The notes: generated from the letters alone by a model not told the origin. DNA of 64,000 nt from Deltaproteobacteria bacterium (GCA_006226595.1 SBGP01000107.1:50322-114321), one strand, 5' to 3'. Counted from the stretch's first letter, positions 17,033 to 25,646 are shown. Numbers and translations: made by a program.

Positions 17033-18431
17033 GGTAGCCCATGGCTTCGAGGTCTTCGAGCTGGGAGGCGTCCAGATCGACGCGGGGCGCGGCTTCAGCG
17101 CGGGTCCAGCGCTCGGCATGGGCCTCGATCTGCTTCCTCATGGCCTGAACCCGATCGGGCTGGGAGTCGGCGAGGTTGTTGGCTTCGACCGGGTCGGCGC
17201 TCAGCTCGTAGAGCTCGTCGGGCACGGCTCCGTCGAGGTCGACGATGAGCTTGTAGCCTTCGACGACGAGGGCGCGCTTCTCGGCATCGCGGCTCACCGC
17301 GATGGGAATCGCGCGGGTCGGGTCCAGCTCGCCGCGAACGTCGACGCCGGGTAGCGACGGGTCCGGCGTGCCACCGGCGGCCGCGACCAGCGTCGGGAAC
17401 ACGTCGACCAGACTCACGGGCTCGTCGACGTGGCCACGCCGCGGATCGCGAGGGTCGCGCACGATCATCGGCACCCGCGTCAGCTCGTCGTACAGCTTGC
17501 TCCGGTGGCCGTACTCGCCGTGGTCCCCGAACTCCTCGCCGTGGTCCGTGGTGACGAGCACGACCGCTTGTTTCGCGCGCGGAAGCTCATCGAAGAGTTG
17601 GCGTAGCAGCGCATCTTCGTGGCGGAGCTCGCTGTCGTAGGTCGCGATGGCCTCTTCGACGAACGCGTCGGTGAGCGTGCCCTCGCCGAGGGCGTGCTGA
17701 AGCATGCCGTCCTCGATGGGCTGCCGACGCCACGGTGCGCCGGGGTACCACGCGTCGAACTCGTCCCGCCGCACATAGGGGGCATGGGGGTCGAAGACGT
17801 GTAGCCAGAGAAAGAACGGGGCACCGTCTTGCAGGTCGGGGGTCCATTGGTCGAGGACCTGGCGCACCGCGGGGCTGTCGTTGAAGCCGACGCAGGTGTA
17901 GCGGTCGAAGCCGCGCGCGAAGCCGAAGCGCGCGTCGAGGTGGCCGTTCGCGGTGAGACCCCAGGTGCGGTAGCCCATGGCCTGCAGCGTCTCGGGCAGG
18001 CTCGGGAGTGCCGGATCGAGGGCCTCCTGGCTGGAGATCTTCCAGTCCCGCGCGGTGCCTTCGGTGAGTCCGTGGGCCTCCGGCCACGAGCCCGTGATGA
18101 TCGAGGCGACGGAGGGCAGCGTCCACGACGACGTCGACCAGGCTTGATCGAACTGCCTGCCCTCGTCGGCAAGCTCCGCGAGGAACGGCGTGGTCTTCCG
18201 CGGGTAGCCGTAGGGGGAGAAGTGGTCGGCGCGGGCGGTGTCGATGGTGATCAGCACCAGATCCGGCAGGCTCCCGGGGGCGGCGAGGGGCAGGCCCTCG
18301 GGGCGAGCCTCGTCAGGAACCACGAAGGAAGCGGCTTCGCGCTCGACCGGCCGCAGCTGCCACCACAGCGAGCCCACGACGGCGAAGATCACGGTGGACG
18401 AGAACAGGGGAATGGCGATGCGCGGGTTCAC
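17022..18431 (-). CDS. Membrane-anchored sulfatase-fold hydrolase with Thr at the nucleophile position
   Basis: This is a 469-residue alkaline-phosphatase superfamily protein with an N-terminal anchor (residues 5-24) and the catalytic domain outside. Metal-binding motifs are LVLITIDTARADHFSPYGY (Asp64) and VLVTTDHGEEFGDHGEYGH. The formylglycine motif of true sulfatases (C/S-x-P-x-R) is replaced by Thr104-Leu-Pro-Ser107-Val, with no Arg, so the sulfatase-maturation route would not apply. Thr nucleophiles occur in related phosphoglycerol and phosphoethanolamine transferases. It may be a phosphodiesterase or phosphotransferase acting on envelope material. A paralogue with the same motif is at 25647. 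Confidence 0.8.
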   Translation of the reverse strand: MNPRIAIPLFSSTVIFAVVGSLWWQLRPVEREAASFVVPDEARPEGLPLAAPGSLPDLVLITIDTARADHFSPYGYPRKTTPFLAELADEGRQFDQAWSTSSWTLPSVASIITGSWPEAHGLTEGTARDWKISSQEALDPALPSLPETLQAMGYRTWGLTANGHLDARFGFARGFDRYTCVGFNDSPAVRQVLDQWTPDLQDGAPFFLWLHVFDPHAPYVRRDEFDAWYPGAPWRRQPIEDGMLQHALGEGTLTDAFVEEAIATYDSELRHEDALLRQLFDELPRAKQAVVLVTTDHGEEFGDHGEYGHRSKLYDELTRVPMIVRDPRDPRRGHVDEPVSLVDVFPTLVAAAGGTPDPSLPGVDVRGELDPTRAIPIAVSRDAEKRALVVEGYKLIVDLDGAVPDELYELSADPVEANNLADSQPDRVQAMRKQIEAHAERWTRAEAAPRVDLDASQLEDLEAMGYLNR

Positions 18432-18460
18432 CAGGGTCTGCTAGCACGAAACGATGGCGT

Positions 18461-19267
18461 TCAGTGGGACTCGAACCACCCGAGGATGCGGTCAGGCGCG
18501 ATGTCGAGCCACCGGTGGGTGCGAAACGGCTGGACCTCGCGCTCGGTGTCGACGCCGAGCTCATCGAGGCGGCGGTGGTAGCGCTTGGACGTGTGCGGCG
18601 GGACGATGGCATCGAGCCCACCGTGCAGGAACAGTGTCGGCGGGTGGTCCTCGGGTAGCGTGTCGGGGAGCACGCACGCGGCGCCCGCGCAGGTCGCCCA
18701 GCTCGCGGAGTGAATGGCAAGGGCCCGGAAGCGTCCAGGAAACTGCTCGGCGAGGCGGCTGGTTGCGTAGCCTCCGCTGGAGATGCCGCCCGCGTACAGC
18801 GCATCGGCATTCAGTGGTCCGAAGTCGCCATCCTCCACGGCGGTGAGCATGCCGGAGAACAGCTCCGCGTCGGGTGAGTTCTCCCAGTTGCCGGCGTGGG
18901 GCGGGACGTTCGTATTCCACGCGGTGATTCCGTCACCCGGCGCCTCGGGTGTGATCACCGCGAAGCCGTTCGCGAGCAGGGCCTCCACCGTGCGCGTCTG
19001 GTGGTAGCCGCCGATGGCGGCGCGCTGGTGCGCCTGCCACATGCCCTCCCCCGAGAACAGCGCGCCCTGGAGCAGGAACACCGCGGGAAAGCCCTCGTCG
19101 GGCGGCTCGCCGACGGGCACCTGGAAGTGCACCTCCCGGTCCCGATCCCCGGCGAGGAAGGTGGTGGTCTCGTGGCTGCAGGTGAGGATGCGGCCAGGCT
19201 GATCGCACGGCGGCGACTCGTGCACGTTCGCGGCGCATGCGGCGAGCAGCAGCGGCAGCGCCCTCAC
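18461..19267 (-). CDS. Lipoprotein esterase (PHB depolymerase/LpqC-like alpha/beta hydrolase)
   Basis: This 268-residue lipoprotein begins at GTG 19267, which overlaps the stop of the DUF1295 gene (GTGA). The signal VRALPLLLAAC gives lipid attachment at the Cys. The alpha/beta-hydrolase core shows the nucleophile elbow ALYAGGISSGGYATSRLAEQ (G-x-S-x-G), an Asp in FLHGGLDAIVPP and a His in PFRTHRWLD, completing a Ser-Asp-His triad. Related enzymes cleave polyhydroxyalkanoate or feruloyl esters. Four cysteines (CDQPGRILTC; WATCAGAAC) probably form disulfides. It acts at the envelope. The start is uncertain by one codon because GTG is doubled. Confidence 0.8.
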   Translation of the reverse strand: MRALPLLLAACAANVHESPPCDQPGRILTCSHETTTFLAGDRDREVHFQVPVGEPPDEGFPAVFLLQGALFSGEGMWQAHQRAAIGGYHQTRTVEALLANGFAVITPEAPGDGITAWNTNVPPHAGNWENSPDAELFSGMLTAVEDGDFGPLNADALYAGGISSGGYATSRLAEQFPGRFRALAIHSASWATCAGAACVLPDTLPEDHPPTLFLHGGLDAIVPPHTSKRYHRRLDELGVDTEREVQPFRTHRWLDIAPDRILGWFESH

Positions 19268-20127
19268 CACGGCAGGCCGGGGAACAGCCGCGGGACGCGG
19301 GCGCAGTGAGTGGCGTAGTCCGGGCGTCGCGCGTGCATGCGGCGGTCGATGAGCGGCACGCTGATGAACCAGAACAGCGCGGTGATCGCGAGAGCCCCGG
19401 ACAGCGTCCACCATGCCCCCACTGCCGCGCCGAAACAGGCGATGCCCCACCAGAAGCCGAGCTCGCCGAGGTAGTTCGGGTGGCGCGACCACGCCCACAG
19501 GCCCGTGTCGAGGATGGCCTCGCGTGGCGGGTTGTCGCGGCGGAACGCGAGCAGCTGCTCGTCAGCGAGGGTCTCGATGCCGAGGAACCCGAGGGAGACG
19601 ACAACGCCGAGGGCATCCCAGATCCCGAGGGGTGCGGGTGTCTCACCGGCGGCGATCACCGGCGTCATGCCGAGGAACACGAGCACGGTCGGCATGAGCA
19701 TCAGCCCGAACAGCGAGGTGAGCCAGTAGCCGACGACCCCGAAGCGCCGGTACGCCACGTAGCGCCAGTCCTCGTGATGCAGGCCCGGCCAGCCGCGCCA
19801 GAAGTTCCACGTGAGCCGCGCGCCCCACAGCGCCAGGCAGGCGGCGGCGAGCAGCACCCGCGGGGAAGGGGACTCCGCGTAGACGGCCAGGGCGATCGGC
19901 AGGGGGATCACGGACCAGTAGGGGTCGTAGACACTGGTGTTGTTCACCGCCACCGCGCTGACCCACACGATCAGCGTCGCAGCGACGTCTGCCGCGAGCA
20001 GGCGCTGCCACGCCGGGGCCTCGGGGAGCGCTCCCGCGGTGAGCACCGCGGCGACACCCGCGAGCACATAGATCGCGCACAGGATCGCGGTGCTGCTTTT
20101 CTTCGAGTCGATGCCACGGCCGATCAT
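19264..20127 (-). CDS. DUF1295 / steroid 5-alpha-reductase-fold membrane enzyme
   Basis: This is a 287-residue polytopic protein with about seven hydrophobic segments. The C-terminal hallmark of the family, LWAWSRHPNYLGELGFWWGI, and ending motifs RRMHARRPDYATHCARVP and LFPGLPW are present; this part binds NADPH or SAM in the related reductases and methyltransferases. Bacterial DUF1295 proteins are poorly characterised; the fold includes sterol and enoyl reductases. Its position beside a beta-oxidation regulon makes a lipid or sterol substrate plausible, but it is separated from fadB by a 340-bp structured region and has its own upstream element at 20163. Confidence 0.85.
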   Translation of the reverse strand: MIGRGIDSKKSSTAILCAIYVLAGVAAVLTAGALPEAPAWQRLLAADVAATLIVWVSAVAVNNTSVYDPYWSVIPLPIALAVYAESPSPRVLLAAACLALWGARLTWNFWRGWPGLHHEDWRYVAYRRFGVVGYWLTSLFGLMLMPTVLVFLGMTPVIAAGETPAPLGIWDALGVVVSLGFLGIETLADEQLLAFRRDNPPREAILDTGLWAWSRHPNYLGELGFWWGIACFGAAVGAWWTLSGALAITALFWFISVPLIDRRMHARRPDYATHCARVPRLFPGLPW

Positions 20128-20162
20128 GCAGTGAGACTAGCCTTACAAGCCGCCCTTCGAGA

Positions 20163-20192
20163 GGGCTCCCTGCGAAATCCACACGGGTGTGG
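20163..20192 (-). promoter_or_regulatory. Shared upstream element, copy 1 (GGGCTC-N10-CCACAC-GTGTGG)
   Basis: On the plus strand GGGCTC, ten bases, then CCACAC-GG-GTGTGG. A second copy with the same order and spacing is at 59089-59120, and both lie about 35 bases upstream of a minus-strand start codon. The identical placement suggests a shared promoter or operator. The ATCCACA core also resembles part of a DnaA box, so that is an alternative reading. Confidence 0.5.
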
Positions 20193-20205
20193 TGAAAGAA
20201 GTGCA

Positions 20206-20231
20206 CCTTCTGTCGGGTATCCGACAGAAGG
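20206..20231. repeat. Perfect 11-bp inverted repeat, loop GTAT
   Basis: CCTTCTGTCGG at 20206-20216 pairs exactly with CCGACAGAAGG at 20221-20231. The short four-base loop fits an RNA hairpin, and the symmetry also fits a dimeric repressor site 79 bases upstream of the DUF1295 start codon. No T-run follows. Confidence 0.6.
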
Positions 20232-20292
20232 GGTTCCCTGGGTGAGGCATTCTCATCTCACCAAGAGTTGCTGCGTGGGGGAACCCACCAAC

Positions 20293-20324
20293 GGCGGTCG
20301 CCCGTGTTTTGGCGGGCGACCGCC
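20293..20324. terminator. 12-bp perfect stem-loop, possible terminator of the fadB transcript
   Basis: GGCGGTCGCCCG at 20293-20304 pairs with CGGGCGACCGCC at 20313-20324 across the loop TGTTTTGG. It is strong enough to terminate transcription, but neither strand has a clear U-tract after it, so the role is inferred from position downstream of fadB. Confidence 0.4.
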
Positions 20325-20377
20325 GATATTGACTCCGCGGGTCCACGGAAGCCCCCGATGGGTTTCTGCGCGAAGAC

Positions 20378-20407
20378 AGTCCCCGGCGAGACACCTCGCC
20401 GGGGACT
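20378..20407. terminator. 13-bp perfect stem-loop, possible terminator of the fadB transcript
   Basis: AGTCCCCGGCGAG at 20378-20390 pairs with CTCGCCGGGGACT at 20395-20407 across ACAC. It lies about 60 bases downstream of the fadB stop codon. On the plus strand it is followed by TTTC; on the minus strand, the direction of fadB, by GTCTTC. Rho-independent termination is plausible but the tail is poor. Confidence 0.45.
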
Positions 20408-20467
20408 TTCGCGTCCGACCGCCGGATGATGCGACGCCGGGCTGGTCCCGGGCGCCGCGAGGATCCG

Positions 20468-22597
20468 CTAGGCGTAGAAGCCGCGGCCTTCCTCGGCCAT
20501 CTCGCGCAGCAGCGGCGGCGGCGAGAAGCGGTCGCCATACGCCGCCGCCAGCTCGTCGGCGCGCTTCACGAACGCGGCCGCCCCGATGCGGTCGATGTAG
20601 GACAGGGGCCCGCCGGTGTACGGCGCGAAGCCCCAGCCGAGGATGGCGCCGACATCGGCGTCTTCGACGGCCCGCACCACGCCCGCATCCATGCAGCGAG
20701 CCGCCTCGACGCACTGGGCGTACAGGAAGCGCTCGATGAGGTCCTGGGCCGTCGGCTGCTCGGCCTTCGGCGGGAAGTGCTCCGCGAGCCCACTCCACAG
20801 GGCCTTTCCGGCCTCGCCGTAGTCGTAGAACCCGCGCTTGCTGCGCTTGCCGGCGCGGTCCTGCTGCGCGACGAGCACCTCGAGCACGTCCTGCGAGGGA
20901 TTGTGCGGGGCGGCGTCACCGAGGTCCTTCTTGGTCTGCACGCCGACCTGGTACATCAGCGCCAGGCCGACCTCGTCCGCGAGCGCGAGCGGGGGCATGG
21001 GCATACCGGACATCTTGCCGGCGTTCTCGATGAGCGCCGGGGCGATGCCCTCCGAGAGCATGGCGCTGCCCTCGGTGATGTAGGTGCCGAACACCCGGCT
21101 GGTGTAGAAGCCGCGGCTGTCGTTGACGACGATCGGCGTCTTGCCGAGGGCCTGCACGGCGTCGAGGGCCCAGGCCAGGGTGCGGTCGCTGGTCTGCTCG
21201 GCGACGATGACCTCCACCAGCGGCATCTTCTCGACAGGTGAGAAGAAGTGCAGGCCGATGAAGTTCGCCGGGCGGCTGCTGGCCTTGGCGAGGCCGGTGA
21301 TCGGCAGGGTCGAGGTGTTGGAGCCGATGAGCGCGTCATCGCCGAGCACCTTGTCGGCAGCCCTGGTCACGGCGGCCTTCACGTCCCGGTCCTCGAACAC
21401 CGCCTCGATCACGAGGTCGCAGTCCGCGAGGGCCGCGTAGTCGGTGGTCGGGGTGATGCGGGCGAGGGTCGCCGCCTTCTTCTCTTCCGTGCCCCGCTTG
21501 CGGGCGATGGCCTTGTCGAGGCGCTCGGTGGCGTAGGCGACCGCGTTCGCGGCCTTCTCCTCGCTCACGTCGATGACCACCACGTCGATGCCCTTCTTGG
21601 CCGCGACGAAGGCGATGCCGGAGCCCATGAGGCCTCCGCCGAGCACGCCGAGCTTCTTCGGGGCCTTCTTCTCGATGCCCTCGGGCCGCCGCACGAGCTT
21701 GTTCGCGTCCTGCAGCGACAGGAACATCGTGCGGATCATCGCGCCGGCGACCGGGTCGAGGAGCAGCTTGAGGAAGTAGCGCTTCTCGACGAGCAGCCCG
21801 GCGTCCAGGGTGGTCCGCAGGCCCTCGAACAGGCAGGACGCGATGGCCTGGCCCGCCGGGTAGTTCTTGTAGGTCTTCGCGTTGAGCATCGCGGTGGCGA
21901 CCATGAAGGTGTTGAGCACCTTCGGGTCATCGCTGCCGCCGCCCGGCACCTTGAAGCCCTTCACGTCCCAGGGCTGCACGGCGGTCGGGTTCTCGGCGAC
22001 CCACTTCTTGGCGGCCGCGACGGTCTCGCCCATGGGGACGACGGCGTGGATCATGCCCAGCTGCAGGGCCTTGGCGGGGTCGACCTGCTTGCCTTCCATG
22101 AGCAGGGGCATGGCCGCCTGGACGCCGATGAGGCGCGGCAGACGCTGGGTGCCGCCAGCGCCGGGAAGCAGGCCGAGCTGAGCCTCGGGCATGCCGAGCT
22201 GGATGCGGGGATCGTCGCCGACCACGCGGTGGTGGCACGCCAGGGCGAGCTCGAAGCCGCCGCCGAGGGCCGCACCCTCGATGGCCGCCGCGACGGGCTT
22301 GCCGCAGGTCTCGAGGCGACGGAGCAGCACGGAGAGCGCGCCGACCGTCTCGTTGAGGGCCTCCGCGTTCTTCTCGCCGAAGGCCATGGCCTTGAGAGCG
22401 TCGAGGTCGGCGCCCGCGAGGAACACCTTCTTCGCGGAGGCGATGACGATGCCCGTGCACGACTCGTCGGCGGCAGCCTTCTCCATCGCGTCGGAGAAGG
22501 CGTCCATCGAGGCCTGGTTCCACACGTTCGCGGAGCGGTCGGGCATGTCGAGGGTGAGGGTGACGATCCCGTTGTCGTCCTTGTCGTAGTGCAGCAT
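20468..22597 (-). CDS. fadB: FadB-type enoyl-CoA hydratase / 3-hydroxyacyl-CoA dehydrogenase
   Basis: This 709-residue bifunctional beta-oxidation enzyme has an N-terminal crotonase domain (about 1-190) with GAALGGGFELALACHH and MPEAQLGLLPGAGGTQRLPR, which carry the oxyanion loop and catalytic Glu. The middle and C-terminal dehydrogenase starts near 310 with the NAD+ motif LGVLGGGLMGSGIAFVAAKKG and has the catalytic His in GLHFFSPVEKMPLVEVI and NDSRGFYTSRVF. It hydrates trans-2-enoyl-CoA and oxidises the (S)-3-hydroxyacyl-CoA. It starts one base after the thiolase stop, with GGAGG inside the thiolase gene, so the two are made together as in fadAB complexes. The operon is controlled from the KstR-like site at 23836. 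Confidence 0.95.
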   Translation of the reverse strand: MLHYDKDDNGIVTLTLDMPDRSANVWNQASMDAFSDAMEKAAADESCTGIVIASAKKVFLAGADLDALKAMAFGEKNAEALNETVGALSVLLRRLETCGKPVAAAIEGAALGGGFELALACHHRVVGDDPRIQLGMPEAQLGLLPGAGGTQRLPRLIGVQAAMPLLMEGKQVDPAKALQLGMIHAVVPMGETVAAAKKWVAENPTAVQPWDVKGFKVPGGGSDDPKVLNTFMVATAMLNAKTYKNYPAGQAIASCLFEGLRTTLDAGLLVEKRYFLKLLLDPVAGAMIRTMFLSLQDANKLVRRPEGIEKKAPKKLGVLGGGLMGSGIAFVAAKKGIDVVVIDVSEEKAANAVAYATERLDKAIARKRGTEEKKAATLARITPTTDYAALADCDLVIEAVFEDRDVKAAVTRAADKVLGDDALIGSNTSTLPITGLAKASSRPANFIGLHFFSPVEKMPLVEVIVAEQTSDRTLAWALDAVQALGKTPIVVNDSRGFYTSRVFGTYITEGSAMLSEGIAPALIENAGKMSGMPMPPLALADEVGLALMYQVGVQTKKDLGDAAPHNPSQDVLEVLVAQQDRAGKRSKRGFYDYGEAGKALWSGLAEHFPPKAEQPTAQDLIERFLYAQCVEAARCMDAGVVRAVEDADVGAILGWGFAPYTGGPLSYIDRIGAAAFVKRADELAAAYGDRFSPPPLLREMAEEGRGFYA

Positions 22598-22598
22598 C

Positions 22599-23813
22599 TC
22601 AGGCCTCCACGCGCTCGATGACGGTTGCGGTGCCCATGCCGGCGCCGACGCAGAGCGCCGCCACGCCAGTGGACTTTCCGGTGCGCTCGAGCTCGTCGAG
22701 CAGGGTGCCGAGGATCATGGCGCCGGTCGCGCCGAGGGGGTGGCCCATGGCGATCGCGCCGCCGTTCACGTTGACGATGTCGTGGTCGAGGCCAAGGTCC
22801 TCGGCGAAGCGCATGACGACGGCCGCGAAGGCCTCGTTGATCTCCCAGAGGTCGATGTCGCCGACCCCCATGCCCGCCTTCTTCAGGGCCCGTCGGGCGG
22901 CGTCGGCCGGTCCGGTGAGCATGATCGTCGGCTCGGAGCCGATGCTGGCGAAGCCCTTGATACGGGCGCGCGGCTTGAGGCCGAAGCGCTCTCCGAGCTC
23001 CTTGGAACCGAGCAGGATCGCGGCGGCGCCGTCGACGATGCCCGAGGAGTTGCCGGCGTGGTGCACGTGCTCGATGCGCTCGACCTGCGGGTAGCGCTGC
23101 ATGGCGATGGCATCGAAGCCGTACTGCTCGCCGAGCTGGGTGAAGCTGGCCTTGAGCTTGCCGAGGCTCTCAGCGGTGGTGCCGGGACGCATGTGCTCGT
23201 CGTGGTCGAGCACGGTGATGCCGTTCATGTCCTTCACCGGCACGATGGACTTCGCGAAGCGACCTTCCTTCCACGCGAGGGCGGCGCGGTCCTGGGAGCG
23301 CGCGGAGAGCTCGTCGAGCTCGCGGCGGGAGTAGCCGTACAGCGTGGCGATGAGGTCGGCGCTGATGCCCTGGGGCACGAACATCGTCTCGCTGGCGACC
23401 GCGGGGTCGGTGGCCCACGGGCCCCGGCTGGCGCCCATGGGTACCCGGCTCATCGACTCGAGACCGCCGCCGACGACCGCCTCGGACTGACCACTCATCA
23501 CGCGGGCCGCGGCGTAGTTCGTCGCCACCAGGCCCGAGGCACAGAAGCGGTTGATCTGCATGCCGGGCACGCTCTGGTCGTAGCCGGCGTACAGCGCGGC
23601 GACGCGGGCGATGTTGCCGCCCTGCTCCTTGACCGGCTCGACGCAGCCGAGGATGACGTCCTCGATGACGGCGCTGTCGAGCTCGTTGCGGTCGACCACC
23701 GCGGTGAGCACCGTCTTGGCGAGGTCGATCGGCGCGATGGTGTGGAGCGAGCCACTGGCGCGCCCCTTCCCGCGCGGCGTGCGCACGGCGTCGTAGATGA
23801 AGCAGTCGGCCAA
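22599..23813 (-). CDS. fadA: Acetyl-CoA C-acyltransferase (thiolase)
   Basis: This 404-residue thiolase cleaves 3-ketoacyl-CoA with CoA. Cys91 in INRFCASGLVATNY is the acylated nucleophile, and the second active-site loops NEAFAAV, GGAIAMGHPLGATGA and CVGAGMG hold the His and Cys bases. I place the start at TTG 23813: GGAGGG precedes it by four bases and the product then begins ADCFIYDAVRTPRGKG, as thiolases of this group do. A GTG at 23825 would add four residues but lies only ten bases from the operator. It is first in the operon with fadB and divergent from the racemase gene. Confidence 0.94.
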   Translation of the reverse strand: MADCFIYDAVRTPRGKGRASGSLHTIAPIDLAKTVLTAVVDRNELDSAVIEDVILGCVEPVKEQGGNIARVAALYAGYDQSVPGMQINRFCASGLVATNYAAARVMSGQSEAVVGGGLESMSRVPMGASRGPWATDPAVASETMFVPQGISADLIATLYGYSRRELDELSARSQDRAALAWKEGRFAKSIVPVKDMNGITVLDHDEHMRPGTTAESLGKLKASFTQLGEQYGFDAIAMQRYPQVERIEHVHHAGNSSGIVDGAAAILLGSKELGERFGLKPRARIKGFASIGSEPTIMLTGPADAARRALKKAGMGVGDIDLWEINEAFAAVVMRFAEDLGLDHDIVNVNGGAIAMGHPLGATGAMILGTLLDELERTGKSTGVAALCVGAGMGTATVIERVEA

Positions 23814-23835
23814 GGGGCCCTCCACGGACTGGAAC

Positions 23836-23849
23836 TAGAACGTGTTCTA
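23836..23849. promoter_or_regulatory. KstR-like operator, site 2a (thiolase side)
   Basis: TAGAACGTGTTCTA, identical to site 1a, extended by one more matched base on each side. It lies 22 bases upstream of the TTG start of the thiolase gene, where it would overlap the thiolase promoter. It fits TnnAACnnGTTnnA. Confidence 0.75.
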
Positions 23850-23870
23850 GATCGGATTGCAGAAGCGCAG

Positions 23871-23884
23871 TAGAACATGTTTCA
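23871..23884. promoter_or_regulatory. KstR-like operator, site 2b (racemase side)
   Basis: TAGAACATGTTTCA fits TnnAACnnGTTnnA with one weaker arm. It is centred 35 bp from site 2a and lies 67 bases upstream of the racemase ATG, so the two divergent promoters appear to have one operator each. Confidence 0.7.
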
Positions 23885-23951
23885 CTTTGCCCTGCCAGGC
23901 CGTCGCGAGGACCCTCGTCCGCGGCCGCCCACAACCCGGTGGACTGCCCGC

Positions 23952-25112
23952 ATGACCCCCCTCAAACCTCTCGAAGGCATCAAGGTCCTCGACCTCTCTC
24001 GCTACCTGCCCGGGCCGCTGCTCACGCGGATCCTCGCGGACTATGGTGCCGAGGTCCTCAAGGTCGAAGACCCGCGCGGGGAGGGCATGCGCCACCTGCC
24101 GCCGCACACTGCCGGGATGGGGGCGGCGTTCGGCGCGGTGAACGCCGGCAAGGGCTCGCTCGCGCTGAACCTCAAGGACGACGCGCACAGGGCGCTGTTC
24201 CTCGAGCTCGTGGACGCGGCCGACGTGCTGGTCGAGAGCATGCGACCCGGCGTGCTGGCGAGGCTGGGGCTCGCGCCGGACGCGCTCATGGCGCGCAATC
24301 CACGGCTCGTGATCGCGTCGCTCACCGGCTACGGCCAGACGGGCCCGATGGCCAAGTCCGCAGGGCACGACCTCAACTACCTCGCGCACGCCGGGCTGTT
24401 GTCGCTGTTCGGCCCCACGGACGGGCCTCCGCTCGTGCCGGGCGTGCAGATCGGCGACGTCGGTGGCGGCTCGCTACCCGGAGCGATGGCGGTGCTCGCG
24501 GCCCTGCTCGAGCGCGAGAAGACGGGGGAGGGGAGGCACCTCGACATCAGCCTCACCCGTGGCGCGCTCGCCTTCGCGGCCGTCGCGTTCCCCACGGCGA
24601 TCGGCTCGGTGGGCACTCCGATGGAGGAACCCCGCGGTGGCGGCATGCTCACCGGCGGCGCCCCCTGCTACCGCTGCTATCAGGCCAGGGACGGGCGCTA
24701 CCTCGCCGTCGGCGCCCTGGAGCCGCACTTCTTCGGCGCGCTGTGTGCGGGCCTTGGCCATCCCGAGCTCGCTGCTGCCGCGTACGCCCGCGGCGAGCAG
24801 GCCCGTGCCGCCATCCACACGCTCCAGGCCGCTTTCGCGACGCGCACCGCCGCCGAGTGGCTGGCGCACTTCGAGGGACAGGACGTGTGCCTGACCCTGG
24901 TGCGCACGCCGGAAGAAGCCCTTGCCGATCCCGACTTTGCGCCGGTGTACGCCGATGCGGGCGGCTTTCACGTGATCTCCAGCGACCGGGGCGATGCGAT
25001 GCCCCTGCGCACCTCACCCCCCAGCGCGCTCGGCGCCGACGGCCACGATGCCGCGCGGTCCTGGGGCGCGAGCGACGCCGCCATTGCCGCGGCCCTCGGA
25101 GAGAAGTCATGA
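23952..25112 (+). CDS. Alpha-methylacyl-CoA racemase (CaiB/BaiF family)
   Basis: This 386-residue enzyme is of the type III CoA-transferase fold and matches the racemase subgroup. The acid/base residues of alpha-methylacyl-CoA racemase are conserved in order: His139 in AGHDLNYLAHAG, Asp169 in IGDVGGGSLPGA and Glu257 in VGALEPHFF. The enzyme epimerises the 2-methyl centre of branched acyl-CoAs so that stereospecific beta-oxidation can proceed; in mycobacteria and mammals this is needed for sterol side chains and pristanoyl-CoA. The C-terminal part is slightly long. It is divergent from thiolase across two KstR-like operators and overlaps the next gene by ATGA. Confidence 0.9.
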   Translation: MTPLKPLEGIKVLDLSRYLPGPLLTRILADYGAEVLKVEDPRGEGMRHLPPHTAGMGAAFGAVNAGKGSLALNLKDDAHRALFLELVDAADVLVESMRPGVLARLGLAPDALMARNPRLVIASLTGYGQTGPMAKSAGHDLNYLAHAGLLSLFGPTDGPPLVPGVQIGDVGGGSLPGAMAVLAALLEREKTGEGRHLDISLTRGALAFAAVAFPTAIGSVGTPMEEPRGGGMLTGGAPCYRCYQARDGRYLAVGALEPHFFGALCAGLGHPELAAAAYARGEQARAAIHTLQAAFATRTAAEWLAHFEGQDVCLTLVRTPEEALADPDFAPVYADAGGFHVISSDRGDAMPLRTSPPSALGADGHDAARSWGASDAAIAAALGEKS

Positions 25113-25633
25113 CCACCGCCGCCGCGCCCGCCATCGAAGCCATGGGCCATCGCTGTGTACCGCTGACCTCCGAGCAGATCCGCGCGCAGCCCGTGTGCTT
25201 CGTGTACGAGAAGGAGCTGCCGTGCACGCCCGAGCAGCTGTTCGAGGTCTTCGAGGATCCGACGAGCTGGCCGAAGTGGGCGCCCGGGATCGGCAAGGTG
25301 ATCTGGACCTCGCCGAAGCCCTACGGCGTCGGCACGACCCGCACCGTCGTGTTCTGGGGCGGTACCGAGGTCTACGAGGAGTTCGTCGCGTGGGACGCGC
25401 CACGGGAGATGGCGTTTACGTTCAACGGCACCTCCGAGGAGATCTGGAACAGCTTCGGCGAGCACTACCGGGTCGAGGAGACGCCGGGCGGCTGCAAGCT
25501 GACCTGGACCGTGGGCTACGACCCGACCGGCGGCTTCGGGCGCGTGCACCGCTTCATCAAGCCGATCATGCGCTTCAATCTCGGCTTCTACATGGTTCTG
25601 CTCCGACGGTACGTTCGCAAGCACGTCCGCTGA
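25109..25633 (+). CDS. SRPBCC-family ligand-binding protein
   Basis: This is a 174-residue protein of the START/polyketide-cyclase-like fold. The pattern FVYEKELPCTPEQLFEVFED, SWPKWAPGIGKVIW, GTTRTVVF and CKLTWTVGYDP gives the expected helix-grip order of beta strands around a long C-terminal helix. Such proteins bind hydrophobic ligands in a deep cavity and act as carriers, cyclases or dehydratases. No catalytic residue can be named. It is translationally coupled to the racemase gene, so it probably binds or converts an intermediate in the same pathway. Confidence 0.75.
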   Translation: MTTAAAPAIEAMGHRCVPLTSEQIRAQPVCFVYEKELPCTPEQLFEVFEDPTSWPKWAPGIGKVIWTSPKPYGVGTTRTVVFWGGTEVYEEFVAWDAPREMAFTFNGTSEEIWNSFGEHYRVEETPGGCKLTWTVGYDPTGGFGRVHRFIKPIMRFNLGFYMVLLRRYVRKHVR

Positions 25634-25646
25634 TACGCTGGTCGGC

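Larger units (their letters stand above)
20128..20467. other. 340-bp gene-free region containing five hairpins
   Basis: No open reading frame with coding character is visible here. Reading from left to right it contains the shared element at 20163-20192, then five stem-loops at 20206-20231, 20241-20262, 20275-20288, 20293-20324 and 20378-20407. The two last stems are long and perfect. The region lies downstream of fadB (minus strand) and upstream of the DUF1295 gene. It could hold the fadB terminators, a structured leader of the DUF1295 gene, or a non-coding RNA. I cannot tell which. Confidence 0.6.

Noticed and set aside
20128..20467. tRNA, known riboswitch or SRP RNA
   Set aside because: None of the hairpins forms a cloverleaf with a TTCGA-like loop, and no recognised aptamer consensus was seen.
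23877..23951. Racemase start at the ATG at 23877
   Set aside because: This ATG lies inside the second KstR-like operator and would add 25 residues that do not resemble the racemase N-terminus; ATG 23952 gives the normal family start.
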